Origin: Rebecca billardiae RCC1528
Taxonomy: Eukaryota > Haptophyta
Direction of reading: 5' to 3'
NCBI GenBank assembly: GCA_965240325.2
Contig: OZ251224.1
Span: 1,178,001-1,242,000, forward strand
Length of the DNA: 64,000 bases
The position numbers and the translations under genes are program-made. Shown here in pieces: positions 19,197 through 29,183 of this stretch. The notes under the pieces are model-generated. The model was not told the origin of the DNA, did no database searches, and was given only the letters and a program-made list of their open reading frames with translations. Position 1 is the stretch's first letter. Each line of letters begins with the position of its first letter.

Positions 19197-20381
19197 ATGG
19201 CGAAGCGAGCGCCGGAAGCGCCGACAGGCACGAAGCCGCCGAGGGTCAAGTGGACGCGGGAGCTCCACGCCACGTTTGAGGCGGCCGTGAACGCTCTTGG
19301 CGGCTATGGGACTGCCAAGCCGGCGCAGATCCTCGCGCGGATGAGCGTGCCAGGCTTGACGCGGACCCATGTCAAAAGCCATCTGCAGAACTGCACTTCC
19401 AGCAAGCGCACGGAGAACGAACCGCTCGTCGCCGCGGCCGCCGCCCCCGTGTACCCCTCCCCCGCTTTCGCCGCGGCGGCCATTTCGACCCACGTTGACG
19501 TTGGCCCGCTTCCTGTCGGCCCGTGCTGTTCGAACTTTACCGACGCGCACGGGTGCGCGGCCGCTTCGTCGTGGACGGGCGTGCATCCTCCTGAGGCGCG
19601 GTGGTCTGAGCACACATACTGCTGCGGACCGGCCACCGCCGCGGCCCCCGTGGACACGGGCCCGCAACCACAGCCGCAACCGCCTCTGCCGCCACAGCAC
19701 ACGAGCCAGCCAGCTCCGTCGTGGCAGGGCTACTACTGCCTGCCACAGTGCGCTCCAACGCGTGATGGTGCAGCGTACCAGTCCTGGTCAGCGTGTGCTA
19801 CTCCTCAGCAGCAGCTGCTGCCGTCGCCGCAGCAGCAGCAGCAGCCGCAGCAGCAGCCATTGCGGTTTCCGCAGTACACCAACAACAGCAATGCGCCACC
19901 GCCGCCGCCGCCGCCGCCGCCCTACCACTACTATGGACAGCAGCACAGCTGCTGGGTGTCGCACAGCGTCCACGGAGTGGGCATCCAGCCAGCGCAGCAC
20001 GCTGGCAGCACTGGCGGCGGCGCGGCCGAGCAAATGGCCGGCGGCTCCCCGCTGCCGCAGCTCATGCGGCTCCCGGGCGCGGGGTGTGGTTTGCCGGGCA
20101 GCCTCGACGGCCACAGCAGTGCCCGCCACGATTTCGACAACGACTCCTGGGAGGAGCAGGTCATGTTGATGTTTGGCGAGCAGGAGCGCCTGCAAGCTGA
20201 GCTCGCGCGCATGATTGGCGAGTGCATCACGGCGGTGCGCGTGCGCAAGGCGGCAGGAACGCTCGAGGTGACGAAGGACGTGCGCACGGCCTCCACCAAC
20301 ATGCAGTTCGCCCTGCGTCTCCTGGTCAAGAAGTACGAGCAGCTCGTCTCACTGCTCGAGGCGGATGAGCCTGCCGGCTGA
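19197..20381 (+). CDS. GARP/MYB-like (G2-like) transcription factor
   Basis: 394 aa. I start at the ATG at 19197; the frame is open upstream only from a GTG. Residues about 10-70 are a single MYB-like GARP DNA-binding helix set: RVKWTRELHATFEAAVNALG, then AKPAQILARMSVPGLTRTH, then VKSHLQNCTSSKR. Plant and algal G2-like/PHR/ARR-B factors have the same WTxELH...VKSHLQ pattern. The middle is low complexity (poly-Gln, poly-Pro, Tyr/His-rich), typical of an activation region. The C-terminus (about 310-390) is predicted helical, rich in Leu/Glu/Lys, and could be a dimerisation coiled coil. A nuclear regulator by family; its target genes are not indicated by context. Confidence 0.85.
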   Translation: MAKRAPEAPTGTKPPRVKWTRELHATFEAAVNALGGYGTAKPAQILARMSVPGLTRTHVKSHLQNCTSSKRTENEPLVAAAAAPVYPSPAFAAAAISTHVDVGPLPVGPCCSNFTDAHGCAAASSWTGVHPPEARWSEHTYCCGPATAAAPVDTGPQPQPQPPLPPQHTSQPAPSWQGYYCLPQCAPTRDGAAYQSWSACATPQQQLLPSPQQQQQPQQQPLRFPQYTNNSNAPPPPPPPPPYHYYGQQHSCWVSHSVHGVGIQPAQHAGSTGGGAAEQMAGGSPLPQLMRLPGAGCGLPGSLDGHSSARHDFDNDSWEEQVMLMFGEQERLQAELARMIGECITAVRVRKAAGTLEVTKDVRTASTNMQFALRLLVKKYEQLVSLLEADEPAG

Positions 20382-20654
20382 CAATGTCAGCAGACGTGTG
20401 AGTGGCCGGCGCAGAGCAGTGAGTCCTACATACAGTTCTGACTGCTGTACCTACCCGCAGCCGCCGATTCGCCGCTGGCAGCCTGAATAGCATGCATCAT
20501 CAACCCTGACAGGGTGAAATCGTTCGTCGGTCCGTCCCGGCCGCGGGCCGGGGGGCTCGCCGCCCGAGCGGGGGCGCCAAAGACGGTCGCTCAGCGTCAG
20601 TGGGCCCCGGGATCCTAGCTACTGTGCCTACTGTCTAGGAGCTACTAGCTACAG

Positions 20655-20689
20655 TTGACTATGAATAAGAGACGCACATAGCTCAGGTA
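20655..20689 (+). repeat. dispersed leader-like repeat, copy C (partial)
   Basis: Contains GAATAAGAGACGCACATAGC and CTCAGG, then diverges before the CAGGCGAGAT part. Confidence 0.6.
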
Positions 20690-21000
20690 CCCCATAGAGG
20701 GGCAACACTATCTAGGAAGGACACATCACTGTGAACTCGAAGAACCTGCCCTGCCAGGCTGATGGACTGGTTACTGGTCAATAACGATTCATGCATGCGC
20801 GTTAAATGGCATTATTCATTCATTCAATCTAATGGCGCCGCTCGTCGGGGCGCCCGGGGCGCGAGGTGCCTGGCAGTGCGCCTGCTTATGAGCGCGGTTA
20901 GACTTAGTTACAAAATACATCAGCAGGCGAAGTCGCGGGCACGAGCTTACTGCGCAGAAACAGCCGTAGTGAGAATGCTAACGTAGAAATGTCAGAGGTA

Positions 21001-21031
21001 CTGTGTGCGTCTCTTATTCTTAGTAAACTGT
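21001..21031 (-). repeat. dispersed leader-like repeat, copy D (partial)
   Basis: CTGTGTGCGTCTCTTATTCT followed by TAGTAAACTG is the reverse complement of the 5' half of the repeat. It matches the 63264-63289 part of copy F almost exactly. Confidence 0.65.
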
Positions 21032-22142
21032 AGTGTCGTACTCTTTCTGCTGTCTATTTGCTAGCTATCTAGAAACTGATCCTGATAGCGATTAAGCCGA
21101 CCGCGTCAGGCAGCGCCAGCGCGGTCAGCGCTGGAGGCGCGAGGCGCGCGCGCCGCCAGTCGTGACCATATCAGACCCGACGAGACCCTGCGCGTCGGAC
21201 GGTGACCGGAGAATCCGGAGATGCTCAGATGGCTGACGACAACCTCGTTCGTCACAGACATCTGACTCTGTCCTGGAGTCCGGCCACCCGGAAGAAATTA
21301 ATGTGCGCAGTGACCCGCCGACTCAGAACGCGCCGATGTGGCCGCGCGATCACTGACATGACTATGATGATACATGACAGGGTGCTGCGCGAGATCGCGC
21401 AAGAGCAGACGAAGTTTATAAGTGTCATGACGACGCCCACTACGACTTATCGAGGCACTGCGAGACGCCGAGACCCAGCAGTGCTGTCCCAGCAGCGCAC
21501 GTGTCACGGCAGCATACTTGGACGAGCGCAACAGCGCGCCGACAGGATGAGTAGTAGTATGGAACGTGGAGCCCCACTGTCGGTTGGGGAAGGCGTGTAT
21601 TACGCGGCATGACTGGGGTAGCTTATCACACAGAAGGCCTGGCCCTCAGGTGATATGTGCCCCAGTATGGCGTGTCGGCCTCAAAGCCGGCGGCAGGGTC
21701 CTGTTGCCCGGAGGGTTCGCTGGCTCACCAGCTGCGAGGGCCGGGGCGTCCGGCTGTTTGCGCTTGCGGGCTGGGGCAGGCACTGGTGCCACCCCACCGC
21801 GTGTGCCTGCCTGCATGTATGGCTGTTGCCCAAGGTCCGCCTCGGCGGGCTGCTCCCGGGCAGGCTGTGCCTGCACGCCGGGTGCGCGCGAAGCGTCGTC
21901 TCGCTGGTGAGGAGCTGCAGTGATGCCTGCTCCGCGCGTGCGGCGCTGGCACAGCCTGGCAGACTTGCGCAGGGGCGGGGCCTCAGGCACCGCAGGTGTC
22001 GGGGGTCTGGGCTGGTCAGGGGCAGGGGGGGCAGGCCAGAGGGGCTGCTGCAGGGCATCAGAATCTGGGCGGCCCCGTTTGGCCGGCAGGCCACGCCCCA
22101 TGATGGCCATGCCCGTGACAATGCGTCGAACTCGAAGCTGCA

Positions 22143-22144
<2 letters not shown>

Positions 22145-22222
<78 letters not shown>
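22145..22222. repeat. (TA)n microsatellite
   Basis: About 78 bp of uninterrupted TA dinucleotide. Confidence 0.95.
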
Positions 22223-22225
<3 letters not shown>

Positions 22226-22293
22226 GGCGACCGTCGCAGCGCGTGACGAGCTGTGACGTCATGATCGACTCCGCCGCTGTTAATTGACTGTTA

Positions 22294-22547
<254 letters not shown>

Positions 22548-22920
22548 CGTAATTTAAATAAATACATCAGAAATTACTTCAACAAAGTAGTTAGATGAAT
22601 TAAATGACAAAATTTAGTGGGGTCAGAGCCCCGACCGTTTCACTCCCGAGTGACACAATCTCCCGAAATATCGAATTATCTCTTCGGTTTATAACTGTTT
22701 GAGTCCGTTTAACTTCGTTTAGGCTCAATTCCAGGGTGTAGAATCCGCCTGTGCCAATTTCAGACGGCCAAAATGTGATCTAGCCGGTGCGATTCTGGTG
22801 CAAATAGCGAGATCGCCTTGGAGTTGGAGATCGTATCTCCCCTACTGATTCTGACTGATGTGGCTGAGATCGCGTCTAGATTGAGGTCGATATCTCCCGA
22901 CTCTGAGACAGTATATATGT

Positions 22921-22940
22921 ATATCTATATATATATATAG

Positions 22941-23024
<84 letters not shown>
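22921..23024. repeat. (TA)n then (GT)n compound microsatellite
   Basis: Imperfect TA repeats to about 22957, then uninterrupted GT to 23024. Confidence 0.95.
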
Positions 23025-23026
<2 letters not shown>

Positions 23027-23792
23027 CCTTTTTATTCGCAAAACTTGTCAGCGCGACACCAGGTCATTTCAGGCGGAATATTGACATCCCGCGACTAGTA
23101 ATTCACTAATAGTTTGAGAGCCTCATCTCGAGACGACAGAAATATTAACGACGTGGTATGCAACGGGCAGGCGTCAGAGTCAGCAAGCTGTAGCGGCAGA
23201 TCGAGCAGCAGAGACGAGACAGAAATATAAGTTGGATTTTGGCCCGAAATTTTGGGCCACACACCCCAGTCCCCAGTGTCCCCACAGGCCACAGTACCAG
23301 TGGGCGGCAATCTCAATCTGACCCCTCTGCTTAGCTAGTTACCTGATCTAGTAGAGATGACTTATAACGTGATGACGAATGCGCATGTCCCGGGCCTCAC
23401 CGGATAGACTCACCGGACCGGCAGCCGGCCACGGCGCGACTCGGACCGCTAGTAGCAGTCTGTCGACATTGGTGCGCCGGACCGGTCGTAGTTGTCCTCA
23501 TCATGCAGGCATCACGACTCATCCCCGCTGACACATTTGGATCAGCGTGGCCCGCGTGGCCGACGGCAACGGATCTGCCAAGCACAGTGTGCCAGAGGCA
23601 CTCACTCACTGACAATTGACAGTGACACTCACAGACACTGGCTCCAACCCGCGATGCCGGCCAAGCCGCAGCCGCTTCGCTTGGGGGTCTGAGGGTTGTC
23701 TTGGTGGAGCCAGGTCTCTGCGTCGGCCGGACCTGGACGGCGGAGTGTGCGCGCTGGTTCAGCTTGAGGCCACGTTGAGGCTCCATCGTGCC

Positions 23793-24296
23793 TCACTCAA
23801 TCTTGACGAGCCTGAACTCTGCTGTCTGTTCCGAGGGCTTCTTCCCGCCGCGGACTCGCCTTCGCACCTCCCCGTCGTCGACCACGTAGGGAAAGTACTC
23901 ACTCTTTGCGATCTCCCCTCGAAGCTCCAACGGGGCTGCCAGTGTGTCCACCATGTTGATCGTCATCTGCTGCTTGCCATCCGACGTAGACTCGACTTGC
24001 CAGGAGACGACCTTCCCGTAGCGCGACGGCATCTTCCCGGTGCCATCTTCGCGCAGCTCCAGCACGGGCGGCCCACCGTATGCAACCACGTCATTTGAAT
24101 GGAGCTCCCAGTATCCTGCGTAGGGTAGACGCCGGTTGGGTTCGCAGCACGCCACCGAGCTGCGACGCATCGCCGACCGGATGCCGCGCGCCGGCAGGCT
24201 CGCTGCTTGTCTTGCACTGAGCGACGAGGTGCGAGAGGCGAAGGCAAGCGGCGTGTGGACCAGGGCTAGTGCGATGTAGATCAGGAACAGGAACAT
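23793..24296 (-). CDS. unknown protein with signal/plastid-type leader
   Basis: 167 aa from MFLFLIYIALALVHTPLAFA (24296). Longer starts put a basic stretch before this obvious signal peptide, so I prefer the inner Met. The leader is followed by Ser/Arg-rich residues (SRTSSLSARQ), as in bipartite plastid presequences, but secretion is equally possible. The mature part (YAGYWELHSNDVVAYGGPPV, LELREDGTGKMPSRYGKVVS, WQVESTSDGKQQMTIN, LELRGEIAKSEYFPYVVDDG) reads like a small beta-barrel, but I cannot place it in a family. It lies downstream of SF1 on the same strand, 606 bp beyond its stop. Confidence 0.6.
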   Translation of the reverse strand: MFLFLIYIALALVHTPLAFASRTSSLSARQAASLPARGIRSAMRRSSVACCEPNRRLPYAGYWELHSNDVVAYGGPPVLELREDGTGKMPSRYGKVVSWQVESTSDGKQQMTINMVDTLAAPLELRGEIAKSEYFPYVVDDGEVRRRVRGGKKPSEQTAEFRLVKIE

Positions 24297-24902
24297 CACG
24301 GGCTGTCGCGCAAGCCGTTGCAGGTGGACGCCCCCCACCAGCGCCTTCCACAACGACGCAGTCCGCGTCTCGATCGTCGACGAGCTCGCGCCTCCAACTC
24401 TGGTGCTGTTCTCTGTCGTCCGTTCTTGATCATCAACGAAATCGGTGAGTGAAAAACTGGATCCTCAATCCACGGCCGAGGAACCACTGCTGCACCGGCA
24501 ACTGAGAATCGCGATGCATGTGTGCCGCTACAAAGTACAGAGTGTACAGACGCTGCTACAAACGTTATACAGAAGTGCATGACGCCGCACCGTAGTCTGC
24601 GACACCCAGGCTGCCACGCCTCTGACTCACGGACAGCCGATCCCGAACCGTCTGACACCGACAGTCCGACACGGACAGCGACTGGCCCTCATAATCCGTG
24701 AATCGTGATTCGAGTTGATGCCGCGCTCAGCTTGATTACTGCTCGACTGACGACGCCCGCACCGCGCACGCGCCTGGTGCCACCGATCTCGCCCGCGAGT
24801 CGCATCGCTCATCAGCCCTTGGCGGCGATGGCTGACGGCCTCGCGGAGCCGGGTCCACCGGCGAGGCTACCGTCGCCGCCGCGCGCGCGTGCCCGCTCAG
24901 CC
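24297..24902. other. intergenic
   Basis: About 600 bp between two minus-strand genes, expected to hold the SF1 3' UTR and the promoter of the small gene. No other feature seen. Confidence 0.5.
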
Positions 24903-26982
24903 TCAGGGCTGTGGGGCGGCTGGCATCCCCGCGCCCGGCAGGGCGAAGTCGAGGGTGACGCCGGGCGGCGGGGGCGGCGGCGGGCCGGGGTGCTGGATGG
25001 GTGCCACGCCCGGCGGTGGCAACGGCGGCGGACCCGGCGGCGGCACGAAATGCGACGGCGCAGACGGCGGCTGGCCGCCTGGGCCAGCGCAGCAGCCGCC
25101 CGACATGGGCGGCGGCGGGCCAAAGCCAGGCGGCGGCGGGGCACCGGGTGGCCCACGGTAGCGGTCTGTGGCGCGGGGCGCAGGGGCGCGGGGAGGCGCG
25201 CGGGCGCTGAGCTCTCGTCGCGATGGCGTGCACGCGCGCGCGAGGCCCATGGCGCGCGCAGCCGGCCGCCGCGCGCTCACCTGCGTGCATGTCCGCGTGG
25301 TACGCGTCCGCGCTGTGGCCCCCACCGTACGAGTAGGGCAGCGGCTGTGACGCGTCCGCGCCGTGGCCGCCGCCGTGCCCGTACGGCGGAGGCGGGTGCC
25401 CGGCCGGATGCGGTGGCAGGCCGGGCGGCGGAGGCTGATTCCGACCCGCCATCGGCGGCGGCGGCGGCGGCGGCGGCAGGGATGGGAGCCGGCCGTCGTG
25501 GTGCGCACCAGGCGGCGGAGGTGGCGGGGCGTGCCCGTGCCACGGCGGCGGCGGCGCGCCATGCGGCTGCTCGTACGGTGACGGCGGCATGGGCGCGGGC
25601 GGCGGTCCCCCCGGCGGCGGCGGCGGCCCGCTCGCCCACGGCGCGGGCGCGCCGCCGCCGTCCGCGGGCTCGCGCCCTCGCGAGTCCGTGCCGTTGCCCT
25701 CGCCGAGCTCGGCCAGGAACGCCTCGAATTCGGAGTTGAGGTGCTCGCCGCCCTGCCCGCCCCCCGGCCCGCCCGGCGGCGGCGGCGGGCCCGGCGGCGG
25801 CGGCGGCTGCCCAGGCATGCCCATACCCACCTCCCAGGGCGCCGGGCCGCCGCTCCCCATGCCGGTCTCCCACGGCCGGGGCCCGCCGCCGCCGCCGCCG
25901 CCGAACGGGCCTCGGTCGGTGGCCAGCCTCTTGGACATGCCGTGCACGTCCGGCCGCTCGTCGTCCAGCGCGGTGCCGTTCATCACCGCGAGCGTGCGCA
26001 GCTGCTCCTCGCGCTGCGCCTTGGCGTACTCGTTGGTCGGGTCGAGAAGAATCTCGATCGCCTTCCGCGCCCGCTCCATCGTCTCGTCGTCGGGCGCCTC
26101 GATGAGCACGTGCATGGGCTCCTCCTCCTGCCCGCCTCGGCCGTCGTGCGGCCGCGAGCCCTCCTTCACCGACCCCTTCCCTCGGATCCAGATGCGCGCC
26201 CCCGTCTCCTTCTCCAGCCGCTTCTGGTTGGAGCCGCGCGGGCCGACGATCGAGCCGAAAAAGTTGTACCCGGGGTACTGGTCGAGCGGGATCGGCAGCT
26301 TGAGGTACCTGCACGCGGCGGGCGCGGGGCGCGCGCGCGGGAGGCGTGGGGTTGGCCGGTGTGGCGCCGAGCCGATCGAGGCGGCCGGCGCGTTGCACGC
26401 CGCGCACGCGCCGGGCGCGCGGACGCGCGCGCGGCGAGCGCGCGGCCTCACGCACCGCTTGCCCGGCGGCTTGGGCGGCTCAGGCGGCCGCAACTGCTGG
26501 AGGATGTCCTCGCGCTTGTGCAGGAGTTTGGTGCGCTCGCGCTCCTCCCTCGTGTTCAGCCGGTTCCCCACGTCGTCGAACACCGGCTCGGGCGACGGCG
26601 AGCGCGCCTCCGCCGGGATCTCGGAGACGCCGTGGTCGGGCAGCGCGAGCCGGCGGTCGATGTCCTCCACCTCGTGCCGCACGCGGAGCAGCGAGCGTCG
26701 GCGGCCTTCGTCCATCTGGTTGAAGATTGGGATGGGGATGCCGAGCGCGATAGCCGCGCCGAGCATCTCGCCCGCCGTGGTCACCGCCAGAGCCATGGAT
26801 GGCGGTGGCGGCGGTGCCAAGGCCGCGGCCGCGGCCGCGGCCGCGTCCTTGTCAGCCCATCGGCTGCGTCGCTTTGGCTCAGCCCCTTCCTCCGAGCCCG
26901 CCCACCGCGTCCGCTTTCCAGCCGGGCGCTCCTGCGCCGCGGGCGCGCCCGTGCCGGCCGCCGGCGCGGCCTCGTCCGCCAT
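24903..26982 (-). CDS. SF1: splicing factor 1 / branchpoint-binding protein (3 exons)
   Basis: Recognises the intron branch site with U2AF early in spliceosome assembly. Minus-strand exons 26982-26456, 26308-25281 and 25165-24903; introns 26309-26455 (147 nt) and 25166-25280 (115 nt). Joined product 605 aa. Start at MADEAAPAAG. Residues 23-27 (KRTRW) and 37-42 (KRRSRW) are U2AF-ligand motifs. Then comes the SF1 helix-hairpin domain with EVEDIDRRLALPD, the RSPSPEPVFDDVGNRLNTRE phospho-motif, and the KH-QUA2 domain (KLPIPLDQYPGYNFFG, IVGPRGSNQKRLEKETGARI, RGKGSVKEG). The first intron falls exactly at the KH entry. The tail is Gly/Pro-rich and ends GAGMPAAPQP. The CCHC zinc knuckle that normally follows the KH domain is missing. 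Divergent from SNRNP27. Confidence 0.9.
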
Positions 26983-27076
26983 CTTCGCGTCGGTCGCGCT
27001 GCTCGAGACGCAGGCGGTCGGCGCGCCGCGGCCCGCGGCAGCACGTCTCGCGGGGAGGGCTTCCGCAGATTTCAGC
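26983..27076. promoter_or_regulatory. shared divergent promoter interval, SF1 / SNRNP27
   Basis: Only 94 bp separate the two start codons of two spliceosome genes. The 5' UTRs must be very short or overlap. Confidence 0.45.
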
Positions 27077-27727
27077 ATGGCGGAGCGACGCGGCCGCGTG
27101 GAGGATGATCGCCGATACGACAGGGACCGGTACGATCGTTACAGGGACAGGGACTACGATCGGTACGATCGCTACGACCGCCACAGTCGCTACGACCGGC
27201 ATGACACGCGGGGTGGTGACGACGAACGCTACCGTCGAGACGACGCGCGCGATCGCAGCGAGTACCCTCGCCACGACCGCCCGGATCGCTACGAGCGCCG
27301 ACCCTACGACGAGGACCGACGCGATCGCAACGGAGGCAGGCGCGACTCTCCACCCCCGTCTCGTCCCGACGCCTACGGCCGTGAGCGCGACTACCGCGAT
27401 TATCGACGATCGGGCGACTCTCCCGGGCGCTCTGCAGGTCGCGCCGACCCTCCGCCGCCGCCGCCGCCGCCGCCCCCGCCTGCGGGCTCGGGTCGCCAAG
27501 CTGGGAAGGAGGCAGGTGCACAGCCTTCGGGCGCGGAGGAAGGCGAGGACGAGCTTGCCATGATGGCGGCGATGGGTATCCCCGTCAACTTCGACTCGAC
27601 CAAGGGCAAGGAAGTCGACGACCCCATGTGCAAGATGGGCGCGGTCAAGCAGGTGTCCAAGCGCGAAGCGCGCCAATTCATGAACCGGCGCAAAGGAGGG
27701 CTCATCAAGGGCGACCAGATCAAGTAG
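27077..27727 (+). CDS. SNRNP27: U4/U6.U5 tri-snRNP 27 kDa protein (SNRNP27)
   Basis: 216 aa, single exon, ATG at 27077. Residues about 1-120 are an Arg/Asp/Tyr-rich tail (repeated DRYDRYRDRD-type units), in place of the usual RS domain. A poly-Pro run (about 123-135) follows. The C-terminal 55 residues are the conserved SNRNP27 domain: MMAAMGIPVNFDSTKGKEVD, then GAVKQVSKREARQFMNRRKG and a short end. Human and yeast homologues share GF.SFD(S/T)TKGK and R.Y(M)NRKGGF. The family sits in the tri-snRNP, and in C. elegans it influences 5' splice-site choice. Here the ending after MNR is altered (RRKGGLIKGDQIK) and lacks the usual FNRPLDFIA-like tail. Confidence 0.9.
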   Translation: MAERRGRVEDDRRYDRDRYDRYRDRDYDRYDRYDRHSRYDRHDTRGGDDERYRRDDARDRSEYPRHDRPDRYERRPYDEDRRDRNGGRRDSPPPSRPDAYGRERDYRDYRRSGDSPGRSAGRADPPPPPPPPPPPAGSGRQAGKEAGAQPSGAEEGEDELAMMAAMGIPVNFDSTKGKEVDDPMCKMGAVKQVSKREARQFMNRRKGGLIKGDQIK

Positions 27728-28211
27728 CTCGTGGAGTCAGGCGTGTCGGTTGCCATCTTGGCTCCGTCATCGTCCAGACGCCGCTGCACTGTTACCACTG
27801 CCAATCCAAGTGCCGCTGCGCGCTGGCGGCCCGACGGGCCGCGACCGGCCGAGCGTGTCACAGCACTCCGCACTTGGCAGAGTTGGCAGGCAGGCTGCTC
27901 CACTCGACCACCCACCCACCCACCCACCCACCCACCCCCCGCTTCTTTCTTATCGTATCAGCCTAAAACGACCGAGCGGGCTCGAGTGCTCGCCGTGCCT
28001 CGATGACGGTGATGACGAACGAAAATCTGAAATCTCAAACTCAAAATCATCAACCGCCGCGTCATCGTCGTCGTCGCGCGTTTTCCCGACGCGACAATTA
28101 TTATTCGGAATTCCGTCCTCGAAGGCTGTTACTACCGACGCGCAGGTCCCGCGGCCATCGATCTCTCGACAGCTCCGCCCTCGCTGCGCTGGATTGGGGC
28201 CCTTGCCGCCC
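27728..28211. other. intergenic with (CCCA)n tract
   Basis: About 480 bp. A (CCCA)n run at roughly 27907-27938 is the only distinct feature. The open frame of the next gene extends into this stretch, but I see no homology there. Confidence 0.5.
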
Positions 28212-28930
28212 ATGACGTTCTTCCACCACGATGGCAAGTGCGCCGCGAATATGCACGGAGACGATCTGGACGTGGACAGCCCGGGCGAGCTGCACAACCT
28301 CGAACGTGGGAAAAAGATGAGCCTCGGCAAGTCTGTTCAGACCATTTCGTACGGTCGCTGGAGCAAGTCCAAGCGGACCTCGTACCTTGATCAGGTGATC
28401 AAGCAGTCCAACGAGTTCAGGCCGGGGAGGGCATACATCGACCCGTATGGTGCGACGACGGGCAACCTCTGGAGCGAGAACTATGAAATGACGCGCTATC
28501 AGAAGGGCGGTCAGACGAGCCTTGCCGGGAGATCGAACTCGCTCAAGTTTGCGCCACTCGTCGACCGCACGCTCGACCGGCGCCAGGTCGAGTCCTCGCA
28601 GTATGTGCTTGATCAGACCACGCAGCTCGGTGGACGCTTCGTCCCGCCCTTGAAGCCCGTTTGCAAGCGCGACGTGGGTCCAGGTGTGCAACTGGAGCGC
28701 AGATGTGCTTGCCTGCTGTGCGTCGTCCTGCGGCTGACACATCCCCCACCTTCCCTGCGTGCGCAGATCCGTATGAGGTTGGTCGCGGCGACTTTTGGAC
28801 CATCGACTCTGTTGGGCTGGGCCGCGACAAGTCGCTCTGGCAGACGGAGTTCCTCTCACGCCAGGACACGGCAATGGTGCGGCCGGCTGCAAAGCCGATG
28901 GGAGTCAATACGGGACCTGTCCGACTTTGA
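28212..28930 (+). CDS. unknown protein, two exons
   Basis: Exon 1 28212-28683, intron 28684-28766 (83 nt, CAG|GTGTGC ... GCGCAG), exon 2 28767-28930; 211 aa. The join gives KRDVGP then DPYEVGRGDFWTIDSVG, a sensible continuation. The start is uncertain: MTFFHHDGK at 28212, or MHGDDLDVD at 28251. The protein is hydrophilic, without signal peptide or membrane segment: QTISYGRWSKSKRTSYLDQV, then GRAYIDPYGATTGNLWSENY, and WQTEFLSRQDTAMVRPAAK. Short aromatic/Arg-rich motifs of this kind occur in axonemal and cytoskeletal proteins, but I do not recognise a family and assign no function. A repeat element starts 250 bp downstream. Confidence 0.65.
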
Positions 28931-29183
28931 GACAATCGTCTGTCAATCGACGTCAGTATTCGTGTTGCATTGCACTGTGGTACAGTGGTCACAGTAGCAT
29001 CATATGCCGGCCATCACGACGCCGATGTCAGCAAGGCTCAGACTGGTACGAAGCGCGGCATCATATGGTACGTCGTTCACTCGCTGCTGCCTCCGGGCCG
29101 TGCTGCGGACACCAGGCCCGTCCGCCCGGGGCCGCTCGCGCGTCGTAACTAGTATTACTACGTCTACTATTACTACTATATAT

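Noticed and set aside
25277-26455. 392-codon alternative minus frame over SF1
   Set aside because: It is the wrong phase of the KH exon; the spliced frame contains all SF1 motifs.
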